In this document: piece by piece, positions 32,673 to 40,715 of the stretch
Position numbering within the stretch: position 1 is the first letter of the stretch
How the letters are laid out: every line of letters starts with the position of its first letter
NCBI RefSeq assembly: GCF_009674665.1
Contig: NZ_WKJD01000016.1
Coordinates: forward strand, 310,001-374,000
Direction of reading: 5' to 3'
DNA: 64,000 nucleotides
Origin: Agromyces kandeliae
GTDB taxonomy: Bacteria; Actinomycetota; Actinomycetes; Actinomycetales; Microbacteriaceae
Made by a program: the position numbers and the translations under genes
Notes under the pieces: generated by a model
Database searches by the model: none
Seen by the model: the letters and a program-made list of their open reading frames with translations, nothing else
Told to the model about the DNA's origin: nothing

Positions 32673-33947
32673 ATGCGACTGTTCAAGATCCGCGACTACC
32701 GCCACCTCTTCAGTGCGCAGGTGATCGCGCTGTTCGGCACCGGGCTGACCACGGTCGCCCTCGGCCTGCTGGCCTACGACCTCGCCGGCCCGCGGGCCGG
32801 TCAGGTGCTCGGCACCGCCCTCACGATCAAGATGGTCCTCTACGTGGTCATCGCCCCCATCGCGGCGGCGTACATCGACCGGCTCCCCCGGCGGGCGTTC
32901 CTCGTCACCTTGGATGTGGTGCGTGCCGGAGTGGTCCTCGCCCTCCCGTTCATCACCGAGGTCTGGCACGTCTACGTCCTGATCGGACTCCTCCAGGCAT
33001 CCTCCGCGGCGTTCACGCCGACGTTCCAGGCGGTGATCCCCGACATCGTGACCGACCAGGCCGACTACACGCGGGCGCTCTCCGCCTCCCAGGTCGCCTA
33101 CACCATGGAGAGCCTCCTCAGCCCGGTGCTCGCCGCCATCGCGCTCAGCTTCATGAGCTTCACGTGGCTCTTCCTCGGCACGTCGCTCGGCTTCGTCATC
33201 TCGACGCTGCTCGTGCTCTCGACCCGCATCCCGAACGCCCGTCGCGGTGCCCGCTCGAGCGCCTGGGACCGGGCCACCTCCGGGATCAAGACCTTCCTCC
33301 GCACGCCGAAGCTCCGCGGGGTGATGGCGCTCAACCTCGTCGTCGCCGCAGCGGGCTCGATCGTGATCGTCAACACCGTCACGTACGTCCGCGACGAACT
33401 CGGCGGCTCGCAATCGGCGGTGGCATGGATGCTCGCCGCGTCCGGTGCGGGCTCGCTGATCGCCGCGCTCGCGCTCCCCCGCGTGCTCGACCGGATCGCC
33501 GAGCGCACCGTCATGCTGACCGGCGCCGCGATCCTGTCGCTCGCGACGATCACGGCGGCCGCGCTCACCGCCGCCGGGGTCATCACCTGGGCCGGCACGG
33601 CGATCCTGTGGTTCCTCATCGGAACCGGGATGGCGACGATCGTCACCCCGACGGGACGGATCCTGCGCGCGTCGGTCGAGTCCGAGAAGCTGCCCGAGGT
33701 CTTCGCGGCGCAGTTCTCGCTGTCGCACCTCGCCTGGCTGCTGACCTACCCGATCGCCGGATGGCTCGGCACGAGCGCGGGGCTCACGATCACCTGGTCG
33801 GCGCTCGCCGTCCTGGCAGCGGTCGGCGCCGTCGGGGCGCAACTCCTCTGGACGCGAGGCGAGGCGCTCGGTTCCGCGCACGCACCGGCCCTGCCGTTGC
33901 GACCGCACGGGCCGCTGGCCGCGGGGGCGGCGGCCGAGGCCGCCTAG
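32673..33947 (+). CDS. MFS transporter, NreB-like (metal-associated)
   Basis: A 424-residue, ~12-helix membrane protein. The start RLFKIRDYRHLFSAQVIALF and LLAYDLAGPRAGQVLGTALT match the NreB-like MFS group found with nickel and copper resistance genes. ATG 32673 has a perfect AGGAGG site. A full CsoR-type dyad lies just upstream, so copper induction is expected. The C-terminal tail is Ala/His-containing but lacks the long His tail of nickel exporters. It ends convergently, overlapping the MarR gene stop by four bases. Confidence 0.82.
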   Translation: MRLFKIRDYRHLFSAQVIALFGTGLTTVALGLLAYDLAGPRAGQVLGTALTIKMVLYVVIAPIAAAYIDRLPRRAFLVTLDVVRAGVVLALPFITEVWHVYVLIGLLQASSAAFTPTFQAVIPDIVTDQADYTRALSASQVAYTMESLLSPVLAAIALSFMSFTWLFLGTSLGFVISTLLVLSTRIPNARRGARSSAWDRATSGIKTFLRTPKLRGVMALNLVVAAAGSIVIVNTVTYVRDELGGSQSAVAWMLAASGAGSLIAALALPRVLDRIAERTVMLTGAAILSLATITAAALTAAGVITWAGTAILWFLIGTGMATIVTPTGRILRASVESEKLPEVFAAQFSLSHLAWLLTYPIAGWLGTSAGLTITWSALAVLAAVGAVGAQLLWTRGEALGSAHAPALPLRPHGPLAAGAAAEAA

Positions 33948-34384
33948 GTCGACCGGCCGAGGTCACCGCCGAGCTTCTCGAGCGTGGTCGTCAGCGTTCG
34001 GAGCTCGTCCCCCGTCAGCGGACCGCCGACTTCCCGTTCGATCGCGTCGAGGTAGACCGGGGCGGCGTCGAGGAACCGTCGGCGACCCTCCTCGGTGATC
34101 ACGGCGAACGCGCTCCGGCCGTCGGCGGGATTCGCCTCGCGCCCGACCATGCCCGCACGGGCGAGCTCGTCGACGAGTCGGCTCACCCTGGTGCGGCTGA
34201 GCACCACGCGCTCGGCGAGCCGCCCCATCGTCATCCGCCCCCCGGCCGAATTGAGCTCGAGCAGCACGTCGTACCACGTGAGCGGCAGCGCGGTCGCCTG
34301 CTGGACCTCGCGGTCGAAGCGAGGGACCAGGCGCGCGTGCGCCCGGAGCAGCGCCTCCCAGGCTCGTTCCGCATCGCTCGGCAT
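33944..34384 (-). CDS. MarR-family transcriptional regulator
   Basis: A 146-residue winged-helix protein. The core is LTWYDVLLELNSAGGRMTMG, RLAERVVLSRTRVSRLVDEL and the wing REANPADGRSAFAVITEEG. It is divergent from an FMN-dependent azoreductase gene, with two GTGC-rich dyads in the shared promoter, the usual arrangement for a MarR sensor of electrophiles or quinones. ATG 34384 is chosen; an earlier ATG at 34402 would add six residues and overlap the first dyad's flank. Confidence 0.88.
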   Translation of the reverse strand: MPSDAERAWEALLRAHARLVPRFDREVQQATALPLTWYDVLLELNSAGGRMTMGRLAERVVLSRTRVSRLVDELARAGMVGREANPADGRSAFAVITEEGRRRFLDAAPVYLDAIEREVGGPLTGDELRTLTTTLEKLGGDLGRST

Positions 34385-34403
34385 GTTCCCAGCATAACTC
34401 ATT

Positions 34404-34442
34404 TGCGTGCGCGCGCACCTATTTGATAGCGTGCACACGCAC
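34404..34442. promoter_or_regulatory. Divergent MarR/azoreductase promoter with paired dyads
   Basis: The perfect palindrome GTGCGCGCGCAC (34407-34418) and the related GTGCACACGCAC (34431-34442) are spaced 24 bp. TTACTT-16-TATCAA can be read toward the MarR gene and TTGCGT-16-GATAGC toward the azoreductase, with the dyads covering spacer or start. Confidence 0.6.
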
Positions 34443-34483
34443 ATAAGTAACAGCGGCGGATGCGCCGCGGATCGGACACCACC

Positions 34484-35137
34484 ATGACCACGCTCCTCCA
34501 CCTCTCCGCCTCACCTCGGGGCGAGGCATCCGAGTCGCTCGCGCTCGCGCGCACGTTCCTCGAGGCGTTCCACGCCGCGCGGCCGGAGGTCGATATCGAG
34601 ACCTGGGACCTCTGGGACGGCGCGCTCCCCTCGTTCGGGCCCGACGGCGCCGGTGCCAAGATGCGGATCTTCGCGGGCGAGACGCCCGTCGGGCCGCAGG
34701 AGACCGCCTGGCACCGCAGCCGGCTCGCGTTCGAGCGCTTCGCGGCCGCGGACCTCTACCTGTTCAGCGTCCCCATGTGGAACCACGGGATCCCGTACAT
34801 CCTCAAGCAGTTCATCGACGTCGTCAGCCAGCCCGGCGCCGTCTTCTCGTTCGACGGCGAGCAGGGCTACACCGGCCTGCTCGGCGGCAGGCGAGCCGCG
34901 GTCGTCTACACGAGCGCCGTCTACGGACCGGGTCGGGGATCCGACTTCGGCAACGACTTCCAGCAGCCGTACTTCGAGGATTGGCTGCGATGGGCCGGGA
35001 TCGACGCCGTCGCCTCGGCGGCCTTCCGGCCCAACCTGGCCACGGCGGATGCCTCGGCCGGACGGGACCGCGCGCACGCCGACGCTCGCCGAGCCGCATC
35101 CGCCCTCGCCCGGCTCGAGTTGCGGTCCGCCTCCTGA
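34484..35137 (+). CDS. FMN-dependent NADH-azoreductase / quinone reductase
   Basis: A 217-residue flavodoxin-like-fold enzyme. LLHLSASPRGEASES is the FMN phosphate loop. FSVPMWNHGIPYILKQFIDVV is the hallmark of AcpD/AzoR proteins and binds the flavin ring. TGLLGGRRAAVVYTSAVYGPG completes the fold. It reduces quinones and azo bonds by two electrons using NAD(P)H. It is divergent from a MarR regulator, so it is probably induced by quinones or aromatics. ATG 34484 is used; ATG 34460 is in frame but without a ribosome site. Confidence 0.9.
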   Translation: MTTLLHLSASPRGEASESLALARTFLEAFHAARPEVDIETWDLWDGALPSFGPDGAGAKMRIFAGETPVGPQETAWHRSRLAFERFAAADLYLFSVPMWNHGIPYILKQFIDVVSQPGAVFSFDGEQGYTGLLGGRRAAVVYTSAVYGPGRGSDFGNDFQQPYFEDWLRWAGIDAVASAAFRPNLATADASAGRDRAHADARRAASALARLELRSAS

Positions 35138-35174
35138 CCGCGATGCGATCGACGGCCGCGTGGACCGGTGGGCA

Positions 35175-35738
35175 TCACTCCACGACCGGCAGCACCGGGT
35201 GATCCGTGGGGTAGATGCCGATCGCGAAGCCGTACACCGTCTCGCCGGACCTCGGCATGCGGTCGAACTCGGCGACGAGGTCGGCCATCCGATCCCAGAA
35301 CCGCGAGGCCTGGTCCTCGGAGATGCGTGCGTGGCGGATGAAGCCCCAGAGCCGCCGTTGCTCGAACGCCGCTGCGGACTCGCGTGCGGCGACCTCGAAG
35401 TCGTTGAAGTCGACGGGCATCTCCTCGCCCGCGGGCGCCGGCTCGGCGGCCACGAAGAACAGCCGCGCGGTCCGCCCGTAGAAGCGCTCCTCGATCGCCC
35501 GCACCTTCCGCGTGCGGACGACCCGGAGCAGCCCGGCCCGGGTGAGCACCTCGACGTGGTGCGCGACCGTGCTCTTGGGCCGCTCGACGGCGGCGGCGAG
35601 CTCGGTGACGGTCGCGGCGCGCTCATGGAGGAGCTGCAGGATCGTGGTGCGGAGCGGGTGGCCGATCGCCCTGACCTGGCCCGGCTCGGTCAGCGCCATC
35701 CGATCGGCCAGCTCGTAGTCCGGGGGGTTGTCCGCCAT
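35175..35738 (-). CDS. ArsR-family (HTH_20 type) transcriptional regulator
   Basis: A 187-residue regulator. An ArsR-like winged helix occupies about residues 20-90 (IGHPLRTTILQLLHERAATV, VERPKSTVAHHVEVLTRAGL, RVVRTRKVRAIEERFYGRTA). The rest is a helical C-terminal domain with no metal-binding Cys/His clusters. Such YdfF-like proteins often respond to stress or small ligands. It is divergent from the dienelactone hydrolase family gene, its most likely target. A TAGTCT sequence eight bases before the ATG suggests a leaderless transcript. Confidence 0.85.
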   Translation of the reverse strand: MADNPPDYELADRMALTEPGQVRAIGHPLRTTILQLLHERAATVTELAAAVERPKSTVAHHVEVLTRAGLLRVVRTRKVRAIEERFYGRTARLFFVAAEPAPAGEEMPVDFNDFEVAARESAAAFEQRRLWGFIRHARISEDQASRFWDRMADLVAEFDRMPRSGETVYGFAIGIYPTDHPVLPVVE

Positions 35739-35805
35739 GGACGATCAGACTAGCATCACGGAATGTTCGGGAATTGTGGATCAATGATCGGAGGACGGTG
35801 CCGAC

Positions 35806-36375
35806 ATGGCCGACGTGCTGCTGTACCACCACATCCAGGGCCTGACCGACGGGGTGCGTGCCTTCGCCGACGAGCTGCGAGGCTCCGGCCATACCGTGCA
35901 CACGCCCGACCTGTTCGACGGTCGCACCTTCGACACCATCGATGCCGGGTTCGCGTACGCGCGCGACACGGGGTTCGACGCGATCCGGGAACGCGGCGCC
36001 GCGGCGGCCGACGACCTCGGTCCCGACCTCGTCCACGCCGGCTTCTCCTTCGGCGTCACGATCGCCCAACAGCTCGCGCAGACACGCGCCGGCGCCCGAG
36101 GCGCCCTGCTCATGTTCTCCTGCATCCCGGTCTCGGAATTCGGTCCGGCGTGGCCCGCTGGGGTGCCCGTGCAGATCCACGGCAAGGAGGACGACGAGTT
36201 CTTCCAGGAGGACCTGCCGGCCGCTCGCGAACTCGCCGGCTCCGCGGCATCCGCCGAGCTGTTCATCTACCCCGGCGACCAGCACCTCTTCGCCGACTCC
36301 TCGCTCGACGCCTACGACCCGGAGGCGGCGGCACTGCTCATGGAGCGGGTCACGGCGTTCCTCGCCGCCGTCTGA
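35806..36375 (+). CDS. Dienelactone hydrolase family protein
   Basis: A 189-residue alpha/beta hydrolase without a lid. The nucleophile elbow is HAGFSFGV with Ser81 where classical dienelactone hydrolases have Cys. The acid is in HGKEDDEFF and the His in YPGDQHLFAD. YHHIQGLTDGVRAFADEL near the start is typical of this actinobacterial group. It would hydrolyse a small ester or lactone in the cytoplasm. GGAGG lies 12 bases before the ATG. Divergent from an ArsR-type gene. Confidence 0.82.
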   Translation: MADVLLYHHIQGLTDGVRAFADELRGSGHTVHTPDLFDGRTFDTIDAGFAYARDTGFDAIRERGAAAADDLGPDLVHAGFSFGVTIAQQLAQTRAGARGALLMFSCIPVSEFGPAWPAGVPVQIHGKEDDEFFQEDLPAARELAGSAASAELFIYPGDQHLFADSSLDAYDPEAAALLMERVTAFLAAV

Positions 36376-36469
36376 ACTGGCGCCGGGACCCACGCCCCTT
36401 GCGTCGAACCCCGCGGGCGCGGTTGGCTGGGCGGGTCGCCTCGCGACCGCGAGGGGAAGGGGGACCCCG

Positions 36470-37057
36470 ATGAGCCGCACCGACACCGCCACCGAGCCCG
36501 AATGGAAGCCGCCGTGGTACCTCCGGCTGCTGAAGGTCGCGACATGGATCCTCTACATCTGGGTGCTGATCGGCGTGATCGCGCTCTTGCTCCGCGTGTT
36601 CCTGCTGCTCTTCGCCGCGAACCCCGACGCCGGATTCGCGGCGTTCGTCTACCGCGTCTCGGACGCCTACCTGCACCCGTTCCGTGACATCTTCCCGACA
36701 CGCGACCTCGGCGACGGCGGGTACCTCGACATCTCGGCGATCTTCGCGATCATCATCTACGCGTTGCTCGCGGGCGCCGTCGGCGCCGGCGTCGCCGCGA
36801 TCGGCCGGCGCATCGAACGATCCGAGCGGGAGCACCGCGAGGCGATGGAACGGATGGCGCTCGTCCGCCGGGCCCAGCAGGCGCAGCGAGCGCAGGGCGT
36901 CGGGACCACGCCGTCGGGCGCCCAGGCCATCGTCGGCGGGTACCCCGCCGGCCAGGTCCCGACCGGCGGTGCGGGCTTTCCGCCGCCCCCGGGCGGGACG
37001 CCGGGCGCGCCGCCGAGCAGCCCCGGCGCCCCGGGTGGCTCGCGGCCGCCCAACTGA
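36470..37057 (+). CDS. YggT-family membrane protein with Pro/Gly-rich tail
   Basis: A 195-residue inner-membrane protein. Two hydrophobic helices (about 23-50 and 90-115) flank the YggT-type signature FVYRVSDAYLHPFRDIFP and LDISAIFAIIIYALL. A charged helical stretch follows (RRIERSEREHREAMERM), then ~50 residues rich in Gly, Pro and Ala. YggT proteins are linked to envelope growth and osmotic adaptation, but their biochemistry is unclear. ATG 36470 lies after GGGGAAGGGGG. The tail is longer than in most relatives and may be disordered. Confidence 0.8.
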   Translation: MSRTDTATEPEWKPPWYLRLLKVATWILYIWVLIGVIALLLRVFLLLFAANPDAGFAAFVYRVSDAYLHPFRDIFPTRDLGDGGYLDISAIFAIIIYALLAGAVGAGVAAIGRRIERSEREHREAMERMALVRRAQQAQRAQGVGTTPSGAQAIVGGYPAGQVPTGGAGFPPPPGGTPGAPPSSPGAPGGSRPPN

Positions 37058-37114
37058 GCGCGGCCGCTCCGACCAGGCAGGGAGCCGGCGGCGCCCGGCC
37101 GAGGCACGCTCCCC

Positions 37115-38407
37115 CTACACCCGCGCGAGCGCCTCGATGTCCTCGAGGAACGCCGCAGTCGTCTCGGCGGACACCGTCGTTCGCGTGCCGGAGATCGCCT
37201 CGAGGTAGTCGCCGGTCGTCGGCCCGGGACGCCCGGACGCGGCATCCGTCCCGCTCGAGAGCGCGGCCTCGAACGCGCGCTGCGACGCGCTGCGGGCGGC
37301 GAACTCGATGTCGGCCGGGGAGAACCCCGCGGTGCGCTCGACCAGCACGTCGAGGTCGACGTCGTCGGCCACGGTCTCCGGGATGTAGCGCTGCCAGATC
37401 GCCGTCCGTGCCGTCTCGTCCGGCAGGCCGATGGGGATGACGTAGTCGAAGCGGCCGTGGCGCAGGAACGCGGTGTCGAGCGCCCGGATGAAGTTCGTCG
37501 CGCACACGAGCAGCCTGCCGGGCTGCTCGCGGAACGCGGGGATGATCTTCAGGAGCTCGTTCGTCACGCCCTGCAGCGGCGACGGCGGCTCACCGGAGCG
37601 CTGCGCCGCGATCTCCTCGACCTCGTCGATGAACACGACCGCGTGCTCGAGTTCCGCGATCTTCGTGAACGTCTCGCGGAGCGCCCCGGCCAGCCCGCCC
37701 GGGTCGGCCGCGAGCCGCGACGGGAAGACCTCGACGAACGACCACTCCAGCCGTGACGCGATCGCCTTCGCGAAGGTCGTCTTGCCGGTCCCGGGCGGGC
37801 CGAACAGCACGACGGCGCGCGGGGGGACCACGCCGAACCGCTCCGCGAGGTCCGGCTCGGCGAGGGGCATGACGAGCCGCTGCTCGAGGATCTCCTTCTC
37901 GCGGCGCATGCCGGCGACGGCCTCCCAGAGGTCGCGCGGGAGGATGCGACCGCCGAGCTCCGCGAGGGAGCTGAGTTCCTCGCGCTGGACCGGGATGCGC
38001 CGCTCGTAGTAGCGGAGGTGCTGCCGGAGCCCGAAGCCCTGGCGTCGGAACGCGTCGACGCGCGTCTCCTCGGACTCGGGCACGAGCGCGGAGAGCTTGC
38101 CGAGGCCGTGCGGCTCCATCTTCTTCTCGAGCGCGGCGAGCAGCCCGGTGCCGATCCCCCGCCCCCGCCACTCGGGCGTGGTCGCCAGGAAGACGATCCA
38201 TCCCTGGTTGTGGGCCGCCCGGCCCACCACGGCGCCCACGACCTCCTCGCCGTGGACGGCGACCAACGCGTCGTCCTTCTCGCAGGAGGCGAGCACCTCG
38301 CTGAGCCCGTAGACGGGCTCGATCGGCGAGGTCGTCGCATGCTCCCAGAGATGGAGGATGCCGTCGAGGTCGTCCCGATGGAACTCGCGAATCCGCCACC
38401 CGGTCAT
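37115..38407 (-). CDS. GNAT acetyltransferase fused to AAA+ ATPase
   Basis: A 430-residue two-domain protein. Residues 1-140 are a GNAT N-acetyltransferase with the acetyl-CoA loop RGRGIGTGL (81-89). Residues 155-430 are a classical AAA+ module with Walker A GPPGTGKT (203-210), Walker B VVFIDEVEE (Asp261, Glu262), sensor ATN (303-305), Arg fingers near 316-319 (RHGRF) and a helical lid with FSPADIEFAARSA. The ATPase part resembles CDC48/FtsH-type remodelers. The fusion suggests acetylation coupled to unfolding or remodelling of a partner, but the target is unknown. Single gene, reading through without frameshift. Confidence 0.88.
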   Translation of the reverse strand: MTGWRIREFHRDDLDGILHLWEHATTSPIEPVYGLSEVLASCEKDDALVAVHGEEVVGAVVGRAAHNQGWIVFLATTPEWRGRGIGTGLLAALEKKMEPHGLGKLSALVPESEETRVDAFRRQGFGLRQHLRYYERRIPVQREELSSLAELGGRILPRDLWEAVAGMRREKEILEQRLVMPLAEPDLAERFGVVPPRAVVLFGPPGTGKTTFAKAIASRLEWSFVEVFPSRLAADPGGLAGALRETFTKIAELEHAVVFIDEVEEIAAQRSGEPPSPLQGVTNELLKIIPAFREQPGRLLVCATNFIRALDTAFLRHGRFDYVIPIGLPDETARTAIWQRYIPETVADDVDLDVLVERTAGFSPADIEFAARSASQRAFEAALSSGTDAASGRPGPTTGDYLEAISGTRTTVSAETTAAFLEDIEALARV

Positions 38408-38601
38408 GCGCCGTGCCTCCTGCCGATGCGTCCTCCGGCGCCCTCGCCGTCACGCCAGCGTACGGCGACGGCGGACCTCACGGGGAATCCCGTGACGGTC
38501 GACCGCCCGGTGCCGTCATCGACGAGGGTTCCGTCACGCGGGGGCGGCGATGACGGGCGCTCGGCGATACCATCCGTTCACGGCACCTCGAGGGGGCGGA
38601 C

Positions 38602-39123
38602 ATGACCCACTGGTACGTCATCACCGGCGGCCCGAGCTCGGGCAAGACCACCACCGTCGACCTCCTGCGGCAGCGCGGCTACCGGACCACGATCGAGGAG
38701 AGTCGGCACTACATCGACCTCCAGCGACTCGGCGGGCGCTCGGTCGAGGAGATCCGGTCCCGTCAGGCGGAGTTCCAGCAGAACGTGCTGGCCCTCCAAC
38801 TCGCGCAGGAGGCCGATCTCGACCCGGAGGAGGTCGTGTTCCTGGATCGCGCCGTCCCCGACTCGCTCGCCTACTATCGCCTGCTCGGCCTCGAGCCCGA
38901 CGGCGCCCTCCTCGAGGCGCTCGCGCACGTGCCCTACCGCAAGGCCTTCGTCATGGACCTGCTGCCGCTCCACGCCGACTACGCGAGGACCGAGGATGCC
39001 GCTGCGCAGCGCCGCGTCCACGACCTCCTGCTCGAGGTCTACCTGTCCTTGCCGATCCCGGTCGTCCGCGTCCCCGTGGTGCCGCCGCCGGAGCGCGTGG
39101 ACTTCATCCTCAGGCGGCTGTAG
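38602..39123 (+). CDS. AAA_28/NadR-like P-loop NTPase
   Basis: A 173-residue P-loop protein with Walker A GGPSSGKTTTV near the N-terminus, an EESRHYIDLQ motif after strand 2, and VFLDRAVPDSLAYYRLLG as the Walker B/DR region. This pattern belongs to the AAA_28 group, related to NadR ribosylnicotinamide kinase and similar nucleotide kinases. A phosphoryl-transfer role on a small molecule is likely but not established. Its end overlaps the convergent AraC-type gene by 14 bases. Confidence 0.8.
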   Translation: MTHWYVITGGPSSGKTTTVDLLRQRGYRTTIEESRHYIDLQRLGGRSVEEIRSRQAEFQQNVLALQLAQEADLDPEEVVFLDRAVPDSLAYYRLLGLEPDGALLEALAHVPYRKAFVMDLLPLHADYARTEDAAAQRRVHDLLLEVYLSLPIPVVRVPVVPPPERVDFILRRL

Positions 39124-40078
39124 TCACCGCGCGCCGTCGTGCTCCGACGGTCTCCGAGGGGAGCTCGCCGAACTGGCGGGCGTACGACTCGGCGAATCGC
39201 GAGAGGTGCACGAAGCCCCATCGACGGGCGACGGCGGCGATGCCCTGCTCGGGTGGCGCGAAGCGCAGCTCGTCGCGCACGCCGGCGAGGCGGATGCCCC
39301 GGAGGTGCTCGGACGGCGACTGGCCGAGCTCCGCGGCGAACGCCGCGTGCAGCCCGCGGACCGTGATGTGCAGTGCGGCGGCGACTCCCTCCACCGTGAT
39401 GGGTTCGGCAGCGTGCGCGTGCATGTGGTCGACGGCGGCCCGCACGATGTCGGAGCGCGCGCCGAACGACGTGCGTCGCCCCTCGAGGTCGAGGGTGACG
39501 ACCTCGAACGCGTACAGGTAGGCCATGGCGAGCCGGTTGAACGCGGCTCCGGCGACGATCGGCTCCGCGAACGCCTCGGGGGCGGTGAGCATCGCCTGCC
39601 GCACCCGGTGCGCGATGCGCTCCCAGTGGCGGCCGAGCTCGGGGCTTCGCGGCGCGACGGTCACGAAGCCCAGCTCGGCCCCCGGGTCGCCCGTGATCGC
39701 GCGGGCGACGGCGGCGACGCTGCCGCGGTCGAGCATGATGGCGCGCGCGGCGACCGCGTTCCAGCGCGCGGCGAGCCCCTCGGGCGCCTGCAGGTACGGC
39801 AGCGAGGTGTCGACGGCCGTGCGACCGTGGCGCAGGTCGAAGCCCCGGCCCTTGGCGGAGATCACGACGAGGTCGTCGGCCCCCGCGACGGATGCCCCCA
39901 CCGCGGAGAACGCGTACTCGATCACGGTGAACGAGGGCGCCGCGTCGAACCGCAGTTGCACCCGGAACTCGGCCGGGTCGGCTCGACCGAAGGCGAGGCG
40001 CGGAACCATCGGCTCGAAGGCGCGGCGAGCAGCTTCGGGGTCGCGCGTGTCGATCGCGGACCGGGCGAGTCCGACCAT
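39110..40078 (-). CDS. AraC-family transcriptional regulator
   Basis: A 322-residue regulator. The C-terminal ~100 residues hold two helix-turn-helix units: PITVEGVAAALHITVRGLHA and IAAVARRWGFVHLSRFAESY, then ARQFGELPSE. The N-terminal two-thirds is an AraC-binding-like domain (FDLRHGRTAVDTSLPYLQAP), common in actinobacterial regulators of aromatic or stress genes. ATG 40078 is chosen for its GAGGGAG site; the frame continues upstream without clear coding character. A 54-bp dyad lies just upstream, between this gene and the DUF7882 gene. Confidence 0.87.
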   Translation of the reverse strand: MVGLARSAIDTRDPEAARRAFEPMVPRLAFGRADPAEFRVQLRFDAAPSFTVIEYAFSAVGASVAGADDLVVISAKGRGFDLRHGRTAVDTSLPYLQAPEGLAARWNAVAARAIMLDRGSVAAVARAITGDPGAELGFVTVAPRSPELGRHWERIAHRVRQAMLTAPEAFAEPIVAGAAFNRLAMAYLYAFEVVTLDLEGRRTSFGARSDIVRAAVDHMHAHAAEPITVEGVAAALHITVRGLHAAFAAELGQSPSEHLRGIRLAGVRDELRFAPPEQGIAAVARRWGFVHLSRFAESYARQFGELPSETVGARRRAVTTAA

Positions 40079-40091
40079 GGATCTCCCTCGT

Positions 40092-40145
40092 ACCCGGGGT
40101 CGGGGGCGAACCGGGTTTCGCCAGTGTACGTCCCCGACCCCGGGT
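40092..40145. promoter_or_regulatory. Long imperfectly nested dyad between AraC and DUF7882 genes
   Basis: ACCCGGGGTCGGGG and CCCCGACCCCGGGT form a perfect 14-bp inverted repeat with a 26-bp spacer, and the spacer itself holds GCGAA/TTCGC. It is 14 bp before the AraC gene start. An operator for the AraC protein or an RNA hairpin are both possible. Confidence 0.5.
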
Positions 40146-40312
40146 TCGGGATATCCGGAATCGGAAGAGTTCGCCGCCTCCGGGCCCGTGCTCTTCTGCG
40201 CGGGCGTAGCGTTCCGAGTGCGAGCGGTGCGCGACCTCGACGGAGGGGGACCGCGACGATCGGCACCGCTCGCGAATCCCCGCCCCGCACCGTCGGAAGG
40301 AGTCCGGCCGAG

Positions 40313-40702
40313 ATGGGAACCCTCGTCTACGACAGCCGCCTGTCGATCCCCGTGGACGACCGCACGCTGGCACACCTGCAGGTCGTGATCCTCGGCAAGC
40401 TCCGTCGTCGCGAGCACTTCGCGTTCACGGCGTCGGTCGACGGTCGCGAGGTCGGCCTGTGGCTCGGCCCGTCGGTCGCCCTCGAGTTCCGGTACGCCGA
40501 CCGGCGTCGACCCGCCATGAACCGCACCTGGCTCGAACTGCTGGCGGATGTCGCGGCCTCGCGCGACGGCCTCGTGATCGCGCCCGAGCCGGACGACGCG
40601 ACCGACGGACGGTCGATCCCGCGCTCGCCCGCGAAGCCCACGACGAAGCCGGTGAACCCGGTCCGACGGCCCCGACCGGCGCGGCTGCCCGACGTCGCCT
40701 GA
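40313..40702 (+). CDS. DUF7882-family small protein (often mislabelled ATP-dependent DNA ligase)
   Basis: A 129-residue protein starting MGTLVYDSRLSIPVDDRTLA, then HLQVVILGKLRRREHFAFTA and NRTWLELLADVAASRDGLVI. This is a small family almost confined to Microbacteriaceae; public names such as DNA ligase are not backed by any catalytic motif. The C-terminal 40 residues are basic and Pro-rich. Function unknown. Its presence supports the taxonomic placement. GGAAGGAG precedes the ATG by about 11 bases. Confidence 0.75.
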   Translation: MGTLVYDSRLSIPVDDRTLAHLQVVILGKLRRREHFAFTASVDGREVGLWLGPSVALEFRYADRRRPAMNRTWLELLADVAASRDGLVIAPEPDDATDGRSIPRSPAKPTTKPVNPVRRPRPARLPDVA

Positions 40703-40715
40703 CGTGGGCTGAGGG

